A stretch of 64,000 nt of DNA from Alphaproteobacteria bacterium (GCA_030428355.1 JAUIBL010000019.1:1-64000), one strand, 5' to 3'; numbered from the stretch's first letter, positions 17,416 to 26,609 are shown. A program made the numbers and translations. The notes: a model not told the origin generated them from the sequence alone.

Positions 17416-18518
17416 TGCTCGAAGTTGCAGTACGCCATGCCTTTGACGGCTTCTCCCTCGACGCTGCGTTTCGCGCACCACCCGGTGTGACCGTGCTTTT
17501 CGGTCGATCCGGGTCGGGCAAGACCACCATCGTCAATGCGGTGGCGGGCTTGCTGATTCCGGACACAGGACGCGTCACTTCGGGCGACTGGACGCTTCTC
17601 GACACCGATGCAGGGGTGCGCCTGAAACCCCATGAACGCCGACTTGGCTACATCTTTCAGGAAGGCAGACTGTTCCCGCATCTGACAGTGAAACAGAACC
17701 TGGACTACGGAGGCTGGTTCGCACCCAAGTATGCGCCACGCGAAGACCTCCATAAGGTCGTCGATCTCTTGGGCATCGGCCATCTTCTTGATCGGCGTCC
17801 CGGCGCTTTGTCCGGCGGCGAAAAGCAGCGCGTCGCCATTGGTCGCGCACTGTTGTCCGCACCACGCCTGATCCTTGCCGACGAACCATTGGCAGCGCTC
17901 GACGAAGCACGCAAAGCCGAGATCCTTCCCTATTTCGAGCGTCTGCGCGACGAGGTGAACGTACCGGTCCTCTATGTCAGCCATTCGGCATCCGAAGTTG
18001 CCCGTCTGGCCACAACCGTTGTGGCGCTCGATGCAGGGCGCGTCATCGCTCAGGGGCCGGCGTCCGAAATCCTGAGCGACCCTGCCATCCTGCCTGTCGG
18101 TGCCCGCGAGGCGGGTGCCGTCCTCACCGCGCGGATCGTGCGTCATCACGACGATGGTCTGACAGAGCTCGACGCGCATGGTTTGACACTGCTGTTACCA
18201 CGGGTCACGACAGCCATCGGGGCGCAGTTGCGCGTGCGGATCGCGGCCCATGACGTGATTCTGTCGCGCCACAGGCCCGAGGGTCTTTCAGCCCTGAACA
18301 TTTTGCCCGGTGTCGTTCACGAGGTCAGACCCGGCGGAGGGCCGGGTGCCATTGTCGCACTGGACACAAAGGCAGGCCGTGTTCTTGCCCGCATCACCCA
18401 ACGCTCGGCCAAGGCTTTGGGGCTGGCACCGGGCGAACCAATCCATGCGATTGTCAAATCCGTTTCCATCGCACCTGCCGACATTGGTGCAGGTGGCGCA
18501 CAGGGGCCGAGCAATTGA
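17415..18518 (+). CDS. modC: Molybdate ABC transporter ATPase with C-terminal Mop-like domain
   Basis: A 367-residue ATPase. Walker A is GRSGSGKT (about residue 32), the signature is LSGGEKQR, Walker B is LILADEP, and the switch His is in YVSHSASE. The last 120 residues form the TOBE/Mop domain typical of ModC, which binds molybdate and lets the transporter be inhibited by it. I chose the ATG at 17415 overlapping the modB stop; the longer frame to 17373 lies inside modB. Because the nearby ModE-like protein lacks Mop domains, this is the only Mop-type domain in the locus. Confidence 0.93.
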   Translation: MLEVAVRHAFDGFSLDAAFRAPPGVTVLFGRSGSGKTTIVNAVAGLLIPDTGRVTSGDWTLLDTDAGVRLKPHERRLGYIFQEGRLFPHLTVKQNLDYGGWFAPKYAPREDLHKVVDLLGIGHLLDRRPGALSGGEKQRVAIGRALLSAPRLILADEPLAALDEARKAEILPYFERLRDEVNVPVLYVSHSASEVARLATTVVALDAGRVIAQGPASEILSDPAILPVGAREAGAVLTARIVRHHDDGLTELDAHGLTLLLPRVTTAIGAQLRVRIAAHDVILSRHRPEGLSALNILPGVVHEVRPGGGPGAIVALDTKAGRVLARITQRSAKALGLAPGEPIHAIVKSVSIAPADIGAGGAQGPSN

Positions 18519-18591
18519 CGCCGATCAACCGTGGCGACCTCCAAGACGCATCGCCAGCGCATCGACCAACCGAAAAGCCCGTCTGACAGCG

Positions 18592-20637
18592 TCAGATGTC
18601 CTTGACCAGGCGCAAGGCGTCGTAGATCGCGGCATGGGTGTTGCGGGCGCTGACCGCATCGCCGATCCGGTACAGCGCAAAAGCGCCGTCGGGATTGCGG
18701 ATCACATCCTGCGGCTGACCGTCGATCAAGGCCTCGTAATTCACCGCGCCACCATTGGAAGACAATGGCTTGAGCTCGAAGTAAAGATCGTCCATCGACA
18801 AGGTGCCGTAGTTCACGACCACCTGATCATAGGTCTTTTCCGTTTTCAGGCTGCTGTAATCCGTACCGATCACCGCCTTGAGTCTGTTGCCATCGCGCTG
18901 CACGTCCAACAGGCGGCGGGTGACGGTAAAGGTCACGTCCTTGTCCTGCAAGGCGCGCATATAGGGCACAAGGTTCATGGCCATGATGTCGGGCGCAAAG
19001 GTCCGGTCCGGGGTCATGATCTCAACCGTACTGCCCGCTTGGGCCGCGACTTCGGCAGCCATGAGGGCGGGTTGATCGCCGCTTTCGTCATAAATGAGCA
19101 CGTTCTGTCCCGGTTTGACGTCACCCGCGATGATGTCCCATGCCGTAGTGACCAGATCCTGCTCCTTGCGGCTTTCGAAAAGCTCGGTATTGGGAAGGCC
19201 TCCGGTTGCGATGATCACAACATCCGGTTTCAACGCGGTGACATGATCGACCTCGGCCCAGGTGTTGAAGTGGAACGCCACGTCGCGGGCCGCACATTGC
19301 GCCATCCGCCAGTCGATGATGCCAATCATTTCGCGGCGACGCGGGTTAAGTGCGGTCAGACGAACCTGTCCCCCAGGATCGGGCTGCGCTTCGAACACCG
19401 TCACGTCATGACCCCGCGCCGCAGCAACCCGCGCGGCTTCAAGACCTGCAGGACCGGCCCCGACGACCACAACCTTCTTGCGGGTTTCGGCAGCCGTGAT
19501 CTCGTGCGGCATGGTCAGTTCCCGACCCGTTGCAGGGTTGTGGATGCAAAGTGCCTCGCCTGCCGCATAAATGCGATCCAGGCAATATGTGGCACCGACA
19601 CAAGGGCGGATGTCCTCTTCGCGCCCCTCGATGATCTTCTTGACGATGTGCGGATCGGCCATGTGTGCGCGGGTCATACCCACCATGTCCAGCAAGCCCG
19701 CCTGCACCGCATGGCGTGCCGTCGCTACATCCGGGATGCGGGCGGCATGAAACGTAGGCAGGCCGGTCGCCTTTTTGACGTCACCGGCAAAATCAAGATG
19801 GGGCGCACTCTTCATGCCCTGGATCGGGATCAGATCGGTCATGGCCGGGTCAGTATGAATCCGACCGCGCACCACGTTCAGGAAATCGACCATGCCTGTC
19901 GCGGCAAGACGCTTCGAAATCTCGATGCCTTCTTCGGCCGTGATGCCACCCGCCTCGGCCTCGTCCGCAGTATAGCGCAACCCGACAATGAAATCGTCAC
20001 CGACACGTTTGCGGATGCCGGCCAGAACATCCAACAGCAAGCGCATCCGGCTGTCCAAAGTCTGTCCACCATACGGCCCATCCAGATCATTCGTGAGGGG
20101 CGACCAGAACTGATCCAGCAAGTGGCCGTAGACCTGCAGTTCGATCCCGTCCATGCCTCCTGCCTTCATGCGTTCGGTCGCATCTGAAAAATCGGCGATG
20201 ATGCGTTCTATATCCCAATCTTCGGCCAACTTGGGAAACGCCTTGTGCGCAGGTTCGCGGTGTTTCGAGGAAGACACGGACGGCAACCAGTTGCCCTTGT
20301 TCCACGTTGTCCGTCGGCCCAGATGCGTGAGCTGGATCATCACCGCACACCCGTGGTCATGGCAGGCATCGGTCAGTTGCTTGATCCACGGCACCACTTC
20401 GTCCTTGTAGGCAAGGATGTTGTTGAACACCGGTGGGCTGTCCTTCGACACCGCAGCCGACCCCGCTGTCATGGCCAAGGCAACACCCGCCTTCGCGCGC
20501 TCGGCATGGTAGGCCGCGTACCGCGCTTTGGGCATGCCATCTTCCGGGTAGGCCGGTTCATGGCTGGTGGTCATGATGCGGTTGCGCAGCGTCAGATGCT
20601 TGAGCCGATAGGACTGCAACAAGGGGTCGTTGGACAT
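18592..20637 (-). CDS. TMADH/DgcA-like flavin demethylase or dienoyl-CoA-reductase-type enzyme
   Basis: A 681-residue flavoenzyme of the old-yellow-enzyme plus FAD/NAD domain class. An FMN TIM barrel covers residues 1-340, a cysteine segment 346-364, and the dinucleotide site VVVGAGPAGLEAARV starts near 387. Relatives include trimethylamine dehydrogenase, 2,4-dienoyl-CoA reductase, and the demethylases DgcA (dimethylglycine) and StcD (N-methylproline). The segment CVGATYCLDRIY followed by CIHNPATGRE is most like DgcA/StcD. The Fe-S motif has only three of the four TMADH cysteines (C346, C352, C364; Ala at 349). I chose the ATG at 20637 with GGAG upstream; the longer frame adds a poor leader over the divergent promoter. 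Confidence 0.75.
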   Translation of the reverse strand: MSNDPLLQSYRLKHLTLRNRIMTTSHEPAYPEDGMPKARYAAYHAERAKAGVALAMTAGSAAVSKDSPPVFNNILAYKDEVVPWIKQLTDACHDHGCAVMIQLTHLGRRTTWNKGNWLPSVSSSKHREPAHKAFPKLAEDWDIERIIADFSDATERMKAGGMDGIELQVYGHLLDQFWSPLTNDLDGPYGGQTLDSRMRLLLDVLAGIRKRVGDDFIVGLRYTADEAEAGGITAEEGIEISKRLAATGMVDFLNVVRGRIHTDPAMTDLIPIQGMKSAPHLDFAGDVKKATGLPTFHAARIPDVATARHAVQAGLLDMVGMTRAHMADPHIVKKIIEGREEDIRPCVGATYCLDRIYAAGEALCIHNPATGRELTMPHEITAAETRKKVVVVGAGPAGLEAARVAAARGHDVTVFEAQPDPGGQVRLTALNPRRREMIGIIDWRMAQCAARDVAFHFNTWAEVDHVTALKPDVVIIATGGLPNTELFESRKEQDLVTTAWDIIAGDVKPGQNVLIYDESGDQPALMAAEVAAQAGSTVEIMTPDRTFAPDIMAMNLVPYMRALQDKDVTFTVTRRLLDVQRDGNRLKAVIGTDYSSLKTEKTYDQVVVNYGTLSMDDLYFELKPLSSNGGAVNYEALIDGQPQDVIRNPDGAFALYRIGDAVSARNTHAAIYDALRLVKDI

Positions 20638-20675
20638 GGCAAGGCTCCGGTTATCTGGAGGAAGGATTCCAGAAA

Positions 20676-20706
20676 TGTTCATACCTGTCAATTTACTGTT
20701 CATTGA
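20676..20706. promoter_or_regulatory. Operator candidate between flavoenzyme and TetR gene
   Basis: The 115-base divergent region has TGTTCAT repeated directly at 20676 and 20697, exactly 21 bases apart (two helical turns). The inverted repeat TCAAT/ATTGA at 20688-20692 and 20702-20706 overlaps the second copy. Either could be the binding site of the adjacent TetR-type regulator. Confidence 0.4.
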
Positions 20707-20752
20707 TGACGATTTTCTTGTTGAAAGCGGCAGGACCCTGTAGAGTCGCGAC

Positions 20753-21379
20753 ATGGACTCGACGGCCGAAAAAACAGGAGGTTGGCGCGGATCACGCGAG
20801 GTCTGGCTTGAAGCCGCGCGCGATGCGTTTGTCAGTTCGGGCATAGACGCAGTGAAGATTCAGCCACTGGCAAACCGGCTGCGCTTGTCGCGTACCAGCT
20901 TTTACTGGTTCTTCCCGGATCGGGCCGCTCTCCTTGATGCGCTTTTGGCGAATTGGGAGGACACCAACACAGGCAGCCTTGAACGTGCGACCCAGGATTA
21001 CGCTGAAACCATCACCGAAGCCGTGCTCAACCTGATCAGCGTGTTTCTCGATGGCGGACCGTTCGAAACAGGGCTCGACCTTGCTGTCCGTGGCTGGGCC
21101 CACCAATCCGACGAGATCGCCGCCCGCGTGCACGCAGCCGATGCTGCGCGTTTGAACGCCATCAGAACCATGTTCAACAGATTTGGGTACACCCCGGGTG
21201 AGGCCGATGTCCGGGCCAGAACGGTCTATCTGACCCAGATCGGTTACATCTCGATGCAGGTGCGCGAATCCATGGAGGAGCGTCTGAGCCGCGTGCCGGA
21301 CTACGTGACGACCTTCACAGGACAAAGGCCAACAGACAGCGAAATTGCCCGATTCCGCGCGCGCCACATGGCGGTCTGA
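20753..21379 (+). CDS. TetR family transcriptional regulator
   Basis: A 208-residue regulator. The N-terminal helix-turn-helix is typical (EVWLEAARDAFVSSGIDAVKIQPLANRLRLSRTSFYWFF as its course, residues about 16-54; core LSRTSFYWFF). The remaining helices form the ligand pocket and dimer interface. It is divergent from the TMADH/DgcA-like gene and likely represses it until a methylated amine or related ligand binds. No other target is suggested by context. Confidence 0.85.
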   Translation: MDSTAEKTGGWRGSREVWLEAARDAFVSSGIDAVKIQPLANRLRLSRTSFYWFFPDRAALLDALLANWEDTNTGSLERATQDYAETITEAVLNLISVFLDGGPFETGLDLAVRGWAHQSDEIAARVHAADAARLNAIRTMFNRFGYTPGEADVRARTVYLTQIGYISMQVRESMEERLSRVPDYVTTFTGQRPTDSEIARFRARHMAV

Positions 21380-21504
21380 AACCCTTTTGAAGCCTGTACC
21401 GAGACCTGGGGTGGGCAGGAATTTCGCTTTTGGGGTTTTGCATGCGGTCCACGGCAACCCGGCGAACAGCCAGAAGACGACCCTTGGCAAATATTTGGGA
21501 AACT

Positions 21505-21579
21505 GGTGCCGCTGAAGGGACTCGAACCCCCGACCCCATCATTACGAATGACGTGCTCTACCAGCTGAGCTACAGCGGC
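21505..21579 (-). tRNA. tRNA-Thr (anticodon CGU)
   Basis: A full cloverleaf can be drawn. The 7-base acceptor GCCGCTG pairs with CAGCGGC; the D arm contains AGCTCAGCTGGTAGAGC; the anticodon stem CGTCA/TGATG encloses loop TTCGTAA with anticodon CGT; the T arm is GGGGGTTCGAGTCCC. The genome encodes the 3' CCA (21505-21507). It reads codon ACG. It lies between the TetR gene and hemY. No integrase or att-like duplication is visible beside it. Confidence 0.95.
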
Positions 21580-21652
21580 CAATCCAAGACATCCTGAGGA
21601 TCACACTTGGATTGGCGCGGCTGTTAGCACCGGTCACGAGACAAGAAAAGGG

Positions 21653-23179
21653 TTATTTGACCTTTTCCGGCTCAGGCGTTTCGGTGGCGGGTTCGGACGT
21701 CAGTGTTGCGTCGGCGTTGTCTGTTGCAGACGCCGTTTCGTCTGCCGCCGCAGGCTCGGGATCAAGCACGTCTGCCTCATCGACAGGTGACGACTTGTCT
21801 TCGAGAGACCCGACAATGAGCGGCAGCATCTCGGCACCGGCAGGCAAAACGGTTTCGCTTTGCGGCGGCGTGGTCCAGCTCAGCGTATCAAAGCTTTCGC
21901 AGGTGTTGCAGACCGGTGTCCATTCACTGTGAATCGTCTTGCAGTTCTCACAGACCCATTGCGGCCCTCTTGGTGCGGTCAGGGCACGCGCCAGCCATCC
22001 GCGGACAACGGCGTCGGACGCCCCTTCGCCGCGTTCGATCGCGGCAGCGATCGCAAGCACCCGCGTATCAGGTTCTTTCTCGGCCAGATCGCCAAGCGAC
22101 CGCCGGGCTTCGGGGAAGTCTTCGGCAGCAAGATTCAATTCGGCCAGAAGAAGCTTTGTCTCGCGGTGCTCGGGCCTGATTGCCGTCAGTTGCTTGAAAC
22201 GCTGCAAGCGCGACTGTGGCGTTTCGTTCGGTTCGATCTCGGCAAAGGCGGCGGCGAGATCGGGATGTGGCTGCGCCTGCCAAGCCTTTTTGAGAATGCG
22301 GATCGCATATTTGGCGCGTCCTTGGGCAATATGGCTGCGTGCCGCCATGGCAGCAGCGGGGATCAGATCAGGCGAGGACTTGTTGGCGGCAATAGCGGCT
22401 TCCTGCGCCTCGATGGTCTTGCCCTCGTCAAGAATGCCCTTGGCTTCGGACAGCGCCAGAACGGCGTCGCGGCGCTTGTGGACATCACGCGGCAGCGCAC
22501 CGTGTTTCAGTTTCGCATTCAGCGTCTTGCGGGCACCGGACCAATCCGCAGTCTTTGCCTGCAAACGCAAAAGCGTGTCCTGCACTTCTTCGTGTTTGGG
22601 TTTGATGGCAAACGCACGCTCGGCCAGCTTGAGCGCGGTATCGGTATCGCCTGCATCCAGCTTCTGCTTCATCAGACCGCGCACCCCGACAAAGCGTGTC
22701 GCATCGTTCTGAACCAGACGCTTGTAAACCTCTTCGGCTTTCTTGCGGTCGCCGGTCATTTCGGCGGCCTGCGCCGTGATCAAATCGGTGAGTTCCGGTT
22801 TATGCAGGTATTTCTCGGCCTTGAATGCCTTGGCCATGGCCAAGCGCCCTTCACCCGACGCCAGCGCCATCAGTCCTTCGCTCAAAGCCTGAAAACCCTT
22901 GCGTTCCCGGTTGCGATCGAAATAGCGGGAAATCGCGGTTTCATCGCCATTGATGAATTTCAGAGTGGCGATCAACAATGCGAACAGCTTTAGGAAAAGC
23001 CAGACGACAAAAATCGCAACCAGTGCTGCGATCACCGACTGAAGCGGACCTAGTGTGAATTCAGTCCCACCGGCAGTGATCTGGATACCGCCGTTGCTTT
23101 CCATGAGGAAGCCGGCACCCAGTGTCAGCGCGGCGACGATGACGACAAAAAGTACGATCTTGAAAAGAGACCAAAGCAT
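21653..23179 (-). CDS. hemY: HemY-like TPR membrane protein with C-terminal zinc ribbon
   Basis: A 508-residue inner-membrane protein. Two N-terminal membrane segments (about 5-25 and 42-70) are followed by the HemY N-terminal domain (ISRYFDRNRERKGFQALSEGLMALASGEGRLA) and several TPR-type helical pairs to about residue 390. A four-cysteine ribbon (CENC...CNTC, about residue 405-425) and a Glu/Ala-rich acidic tail end the protein. HemY is linked to haem synthesis by gene neighbourhood, although its biochemical role is not settled; it is not the protoporphyrinogen oxidase of the same name in Bacillus. It follows mic60 after 12 bases and hemD lies further upstream. Confidence 0.82.
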   Translation of the reverse strand: MLWSLFKIVLFVVIVAALTLGAGFLMESNGGIQITAGGTEFTLGPLQSVIAALVAIFVVWLFLKLFALLIATLKFINGDETAISRYFDRNRERKGFQALSEGLMALASGEGRLAMAKAFKAEKYLHKPELTDLITAQAAEMTGDRKKAEEVYKRLVQNDATRFVGVRGLMKQKLDAGDTDTALKLAERAFAIKPKHEEVQDTLLRLQAKTADWSGARKTLNAKLKHGALPRDVHKRRDAVLALSEAKGILDEGKTIEAQEAAIAANKSSPDLIPAAAMAARSHIAQGRAKYAIRILKKAWQAQPHPDLAAAFAEIEPNETPQSRLQRFKQLTAIRPEHRETKLLLAELNLAAEDFPEARRSLGDLAEKEPDTRVLAIAAAIERGEGASDAVVRGWLARALTAPRGPQWVCENCKTIHSEWTPVCNTCESFDTLSWTTPPQSETVLPAGAEMLPLIVGSLEDKSSPVDEADVLDPEPAAADETASATDNADATLTSEPATETPEPEKVK

Positions 23180-23191
23180 CGGACGCCCCCC

Positions 23192-24667
23192 TTATTCCTG
23201 AAGCAGCTGCTGGACGAGCGCGTCCGCTGCCGATTTCGCCGCAAGGCGTGTTTCTGCACTGGATCGCCAATCTGCGACGGCAGACTGCGCCACATCGGGC
23301 AGTCCCGACAGCTCTGCCAGCGCATCGCTCAGATCACCCGAACGCACGGCGGCTTCGGCGCGGGACAGCACCGCATCGGCATCATCCCCTTCTTTCGGAG
23401 CGACGGACCGTGCGCCAAGCTGATTGGCAAAGAAGGTCGTAAGCCGACCCACGCCTTCAGCCCCTTCCGTATCCGCTGTGCGCGCCGCACTCAGCGCAGC
23501 GCGGGCCGCGGCGGGAAAGGCTTCGACCAATCCCGATTGCGTGGGAACCCCGCTGTCGGCGGTATCGGCAAGCGCAGCCGGAATATCTACGCCGTTCGAC
23601 GAAAGAACCGAGAGTGCGCCCGGATAAGCAGCACCGGTATCCAGCGCCGTCGTGATCTCGGCCAAGGCGGCGCGGGAGGCCGCGAGCCGTGCCTTCTCTT
23701 CTGCGTTTTCTTCGGCGGCGACCGCATCCTGCGCCATTTGCGTAACTTCGGCCCTCTGCGTCTCGATTTCCGCCTGCAAGTCCGCCAAAGCGCGCTCATA
23801 GGCGGCGATAGCCTCTTCTGAGACGGCGGACTCAAGCGGCTGACGCTCCAGCGTATCCAGTCGCGTGCTGATCTCGTCCAGCCGTGCGCTGAGATCATCG
23901 CTGGTCGACTGGAGCGCGGCGATCTGGCTTTCGAGAGGAGAAAGGTCAACCGTGGGGGCCTCGGCACCTTCGAGGCTTGCAAGACGCGCTCCGAGATCAG
24001 TCAGAGCGCCATCCTGCGTGGACAACGCGTCCCGCATCTCGGTTTCGAATCCCGTGTCGGCAGTGTTCTCGAAAGGCCAGACCGCTTGCGAGGAATACGC
24101 CGCCACGCCATATCCAAGAACCGCTGCACCAACGCCGCCCAGCAACATCGGCACAAAGCCGCCTTTTCGCTCGATCGTTGTTTCCCTGATCACAGTGGGC
24201 TCGGCGGGTGCCGTTTCAACCGTCTCTTCGGCGTCGGGTTTCAGGCTCTGGTACTCGCCGGATTCGGCTTCTTCGATGAGTCTTTCGGCCTCTTCTTCGG
24301 TCAGATGATCGTCATCAACCGAATCCTTGCCAGCGTCACTCTCCGACTCGGCGTCGGAAGATTCGGTCTCGGGCGCGGGTGGATCCGACGCCTCGGTTGC
24401 CGTCTCTTTTTCAGGTTCGGGCTGTTCAATCACCTCATCAGCGCCACCGGTATCTGGATCGCCTGACGCAGACTCGTTGGTCTCTTGCGCGTCGGGGGTC
24501 TCGTCCGCAGGGGCATAAATCTCAACAGCTTCAACGGCTTCGGCCGCTATGTCCAAATCCTTGGGGGTGTCGTCCGATGGCCCTGATTGATCTGGCGCGC
24601 GGTCCGTTTCGACCTTTTGTTCTGCGTCGTCTTTTGAGGTTTTGTCCGTGCTTTTGCGTTTCGCCAC
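23192..24667 (-). CDS. Mic60 (mitofilin) homologue, alphaproteobacterial COG4223 type
   Basis: A 491-residue protein. Residues 1-165 are highly acidic and low-complexity (many Glu, Asp, Ser). One membrane segment lies at about 172-190 (GGFVPMLLGGVGAAVLGYGVA), a coiled coil spans roughly 205-330, and the mitofilin C-terminal signature domain closes the protein. Alphaproteobacterial Mic60 shapes intracytoplasmic membranes and is ancestral to mitochondrial Mic60 of cristae junctions. The hemD-mic60-hemY order seen here is the conserved neighbourhood on which that homology partly rests. The acidic head is unusually long and likely cytoplasmic and disordered. Confidence 0.82.
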   Translation of the reverse strand: MAKRKSTDKTSKDDAEQKVETDRAPDQSGPSDDTPKDLDIAAEAVEAVEIYAPADETPDAQETNESASGDPDTGGADEVIEQPEPEKETATEASDPPAPETESSDAESESDAGKDSVDDDHLTEEEAERLIEEAESGEYQSLKPDAEETVETAPAEPTVIRETTIERKGGFVPMLLGGVGAAVLGYGVAAYSSQAVWPFENTADTGFETEMRDALSTQDGALTDLGARLASLEGAEAPTVDLSPLESQIAALQSTSDDLSARLDEISTRLDTLERQPLESAVSEEAIAAYERALADLQAEIETQRAEVTQMAQDAVAAEENAEEKARLAASRAALAEITTALDTGAAYPGALSVLSSNGVDIPAALADTADSGVPTQSGLVEAFPAAARAALSAARTADTEGAEGVGRLTTFFANQLGARSVAPKEGDDADAVLSRAEAAVRSGDLSDALAELSGLPDVAQSAVADWRSSAETRLAAKSAADALVQQLLQE

Positions 24668-24729
24668 CGGTTAATCCTTCGAATCTGTCAAGTCTGCGCG
24701 ACAGCTATGTCAACTTTACCTTACAACCG

Positions 24730-25464
24730 TCACAGCCGTCGCTCAAGGCTCGCGGCATCTTTGATCATGTCTCCCACCAGCGCGACCATCCCGTCCCGGT
24801 CCGGTCGTTGCGCGATCCGTGTCCTTCGTGCCGCGTCCCGAGGCAGCGCATCGGCGACTGCCTCGCTGATCGCGGCGAAGCTGACGGTGTCAAACCCCAT
24901 CGATTCGCGCACCAGTTGTCGCGCCGTTCTGGGTGAGAATACCGGTGCGATGATTGGTCTGTCTTGCGACAAAGCTTCTCGTGTGGCCATGGAGAACGGC
25001 TCCAACGCCTGTGTATATAGAACAGCTTCCGAGGTTTCCACGCCGGCAGCGGTCAGGCGCTGGGAAATGTCACCAATCGCGGCTTCCCCTCGCAGATGCA
25101 TCAAGGGACCCGCGTAACCCTGGCTCAACACGTAATCTACCACCTGATCCGCCGTCCCCCCTGCGACATCGGTTCGAAAGCCGAATTCGCGCGCTGCCTT
25201 CCCGGTAGACGGCCCAACGGCAATAGCCGGGATGTCCAAAACCGTGCCGCCCAATGCCGCAAATGCATCCAAAGCGTTGGCTGAGGTGAAGATCAACCCG
25301 CTTACCCCCGACAGGTCCGGCAGCGGACCGGAAACATGGATCGAAAGTAGCGGATTGATTAAAATATCGACAGCGTCCCGGCAATCCTGAGGCAACGCCG
25401 CCCAAAACGCTTCAGACGATGCCTTTGGGCGTGTGAGAAGCAGAAGTGGACGGTGTGTTCCCAT
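24730..25464 (-). CDS. hemD: Uroporphyrinogen-III synthase
   Basis: A 244-residue cytoplasmic enzyme. It closes hydroxymethylbilane with D-ring inversion to give uroporphyrinogen III. The family is poorly conserved, but the usual landmarks are present: LLLTRPKASSEAF at the N-terminus, GLIFTSANALDAFAA near residue 75, AVGPSTGKAARE near 100, and VFSPRTARQLV near 180. I chose the ATG at 25464 (MGTHRPLLLLTRP); an ATG two codons earlier is equally possible, while the longer frame overlaps the tsaD promoter. It is first in the hemD-mic60-hemY run and divergent from tsaD across 74 bases. Confidence 0.85.
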   Translation of the reverse strand: MGTHRPLLLLTRPKASSEAFWAALPQDCRDAVDILINPLLSIHVSGPLPDLSGVSGLIFTSANALDAFAALGGTVLDIPAIAVGPSTGKAAREFGFRTDVAGGTADQVVDYVLSQGYAGPLMHLRGEAAIGDISQRLTAAGVETSEAVLYTQALEPFSMATREALSQDRPIIAPVFSPRTARQLVRESMGFDTVSFAAISEAVADALPRDAARRTRIAQRPDRDGMVALVGDMIKDAASLERRL

Positions 25465-25538
25465 GGGCATCCCGTGTTGTTGTGAGCCGCATCCAAGGGT
25501 GGTAACTGCTGGGCCCCATGGGTGCAACGGAAACTCGG

Positions 25539-26609
25539 ATGAGCAACGACATCACCGTTCTTGGACTGGAAAGCAGCTGCGACGACACCGCTGCCGCCGT
25601 GGTGTGCGGACGCAGGATCCTGTCATCGGTCGTTGCCGATCAGACCGCGCTGCACGCCGCTTACGGGGGTGTGGTGCCGGAAATCGCCGCAAGGGCGCAT
25701 GCGGAAAAGCTGGACATCTGTGTCGAAGCCGCCCTGACCGAGGCAGGCATACCGCTGGCACGGATCGACGCCATTGCCGTTACCGCTGGGCCGGGCCTGA
25801 TCGGCGGTGTGCTGTCGGGTGTGATGATGGCCAAGGGCCTGAGCGCGGCAACCGGCATTCCGCTGATCGGTGTCAATCATCTGGCCGGGCACGCTTTGAC
25901 GCCCCGCCTGACGGACGGAATGGAGTATCCGTACCTCATCCTTTTGGTCTCCGGCGGGCATTGTCAGTTTCTGCGTGTCGATGGGCCCACCTCCTTTTCA
26001 AGATTGGGAAGCACCATCGACGACGCTCCGGGCGAAGCCTTTGACAAGACCGCACGTCTGCTGGGCTTGCCGCAACCGGGGGGGCCGTCCGTCGAAAAGA
26101 CAGCTTTGACCGGGGATGAAAAACGGTTCACCTTCCCGCGTGCCTTGCTTGACCGACCCGGATGTGATCTGTCTTTCTCTGGCCTCAAGACTGCATTGCT
26201 TCGGCAACGGGACCAGCTTGTGACCGATCAGGGCGGGTTGCACGCACATGATGTCAGCGACCTCTGTGCCGGGTTCCAGGCAGCGATACGCGACGTTCTT
26301 GCAGAAAAATCGCGTCGCGCGATTGCCGCCTGCCCGGGCATCACGGGGTTTGCCGTTGCAGGTGGTGTTGCAGCCAATACCCAGCTTCGGGCTGCGTTAG
26401 AGACTGTTTCGGCCGATTTCGATGTCCCCTTCATCGCGCCGCCTCTGGCCCTGTGCACCGACAATGCCGCAATGATCGCCTTTGCCGGTGCCGAGCGTTT
26501 TGCAATCGACGGCGCAGACGACCTGACTCTGTCCGCCCGACCCAGATGGCCTTTGGACAGGACCGCACCAGCCGCGTTGGGAAGCGGTAAGAAAGGGGCC
26601 AAGGCGTGA
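25539..26609 (+). CDS. tsaD: tRNA N6-threonylcarbamoyladenosine transferase TsaD
   Basis: A 356-residue ASKHA-fold enzyme. It opens [18 protein letters not shown], has the metal-binding pair in [11 protein letters not shown], and the nucleotide-binding segment [10 protein letters not shown] near the C-terminus. It transfers threonylcarbamoyl to A37 of tRNAs reading ANN codons, with TsaB and TsaE; TsaE is encoded at 36870 in this window. I preferred the ATG at 25539 with GGAAA upstream over the one at 25518, because the family sequence starts right after it. Its stop overlaps the gpsA start as GTGA. Confidence 0.95.
   Translation: MSNDITVLGLESSCDDTAAAVVCGRRILSSVVADQTALHAAYGGVVPEIAARAHAEKLDICVEAALTEAGIPLARIDAIAVTAGPGLIGGVLSGVMMAKGLSAATGIPLIGVNHLAGHALTPRLTDGMEYPYLILLVSGGHCQFLRVDGPTSFSRLGSTIDDAPGEAFDKTARLLGLPQPGGPSVEKTALTGDEKRFTFPRALLDRPGCDLSFSGLKTALLRQRDQLVTDQGGLHAHDVSDLCAGFQAAIRDVLAEKSRRAIAACPGITGFAVAGGVAANTQLRAALETVSADFDVPFIAPPLALCTDNAAMIAFAGAERFAIDGADDLTLSARPRWPLDRTAPAALGSGKKGAKA

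Noticed and set aside
18310..20187. A 625-codon open frame on the + strand across modC and the flavoenzyme
   Set aside because: It covers two real genes in other frames and has no recognisable domain; it arises from high GC content.
21505..21579. tRNA-Thr as an integration site for a mobile element
   Set aside because: No integrase, no duplicated tRNA 3' end and no compositional break were seen on either side; the genes there are ordinary.
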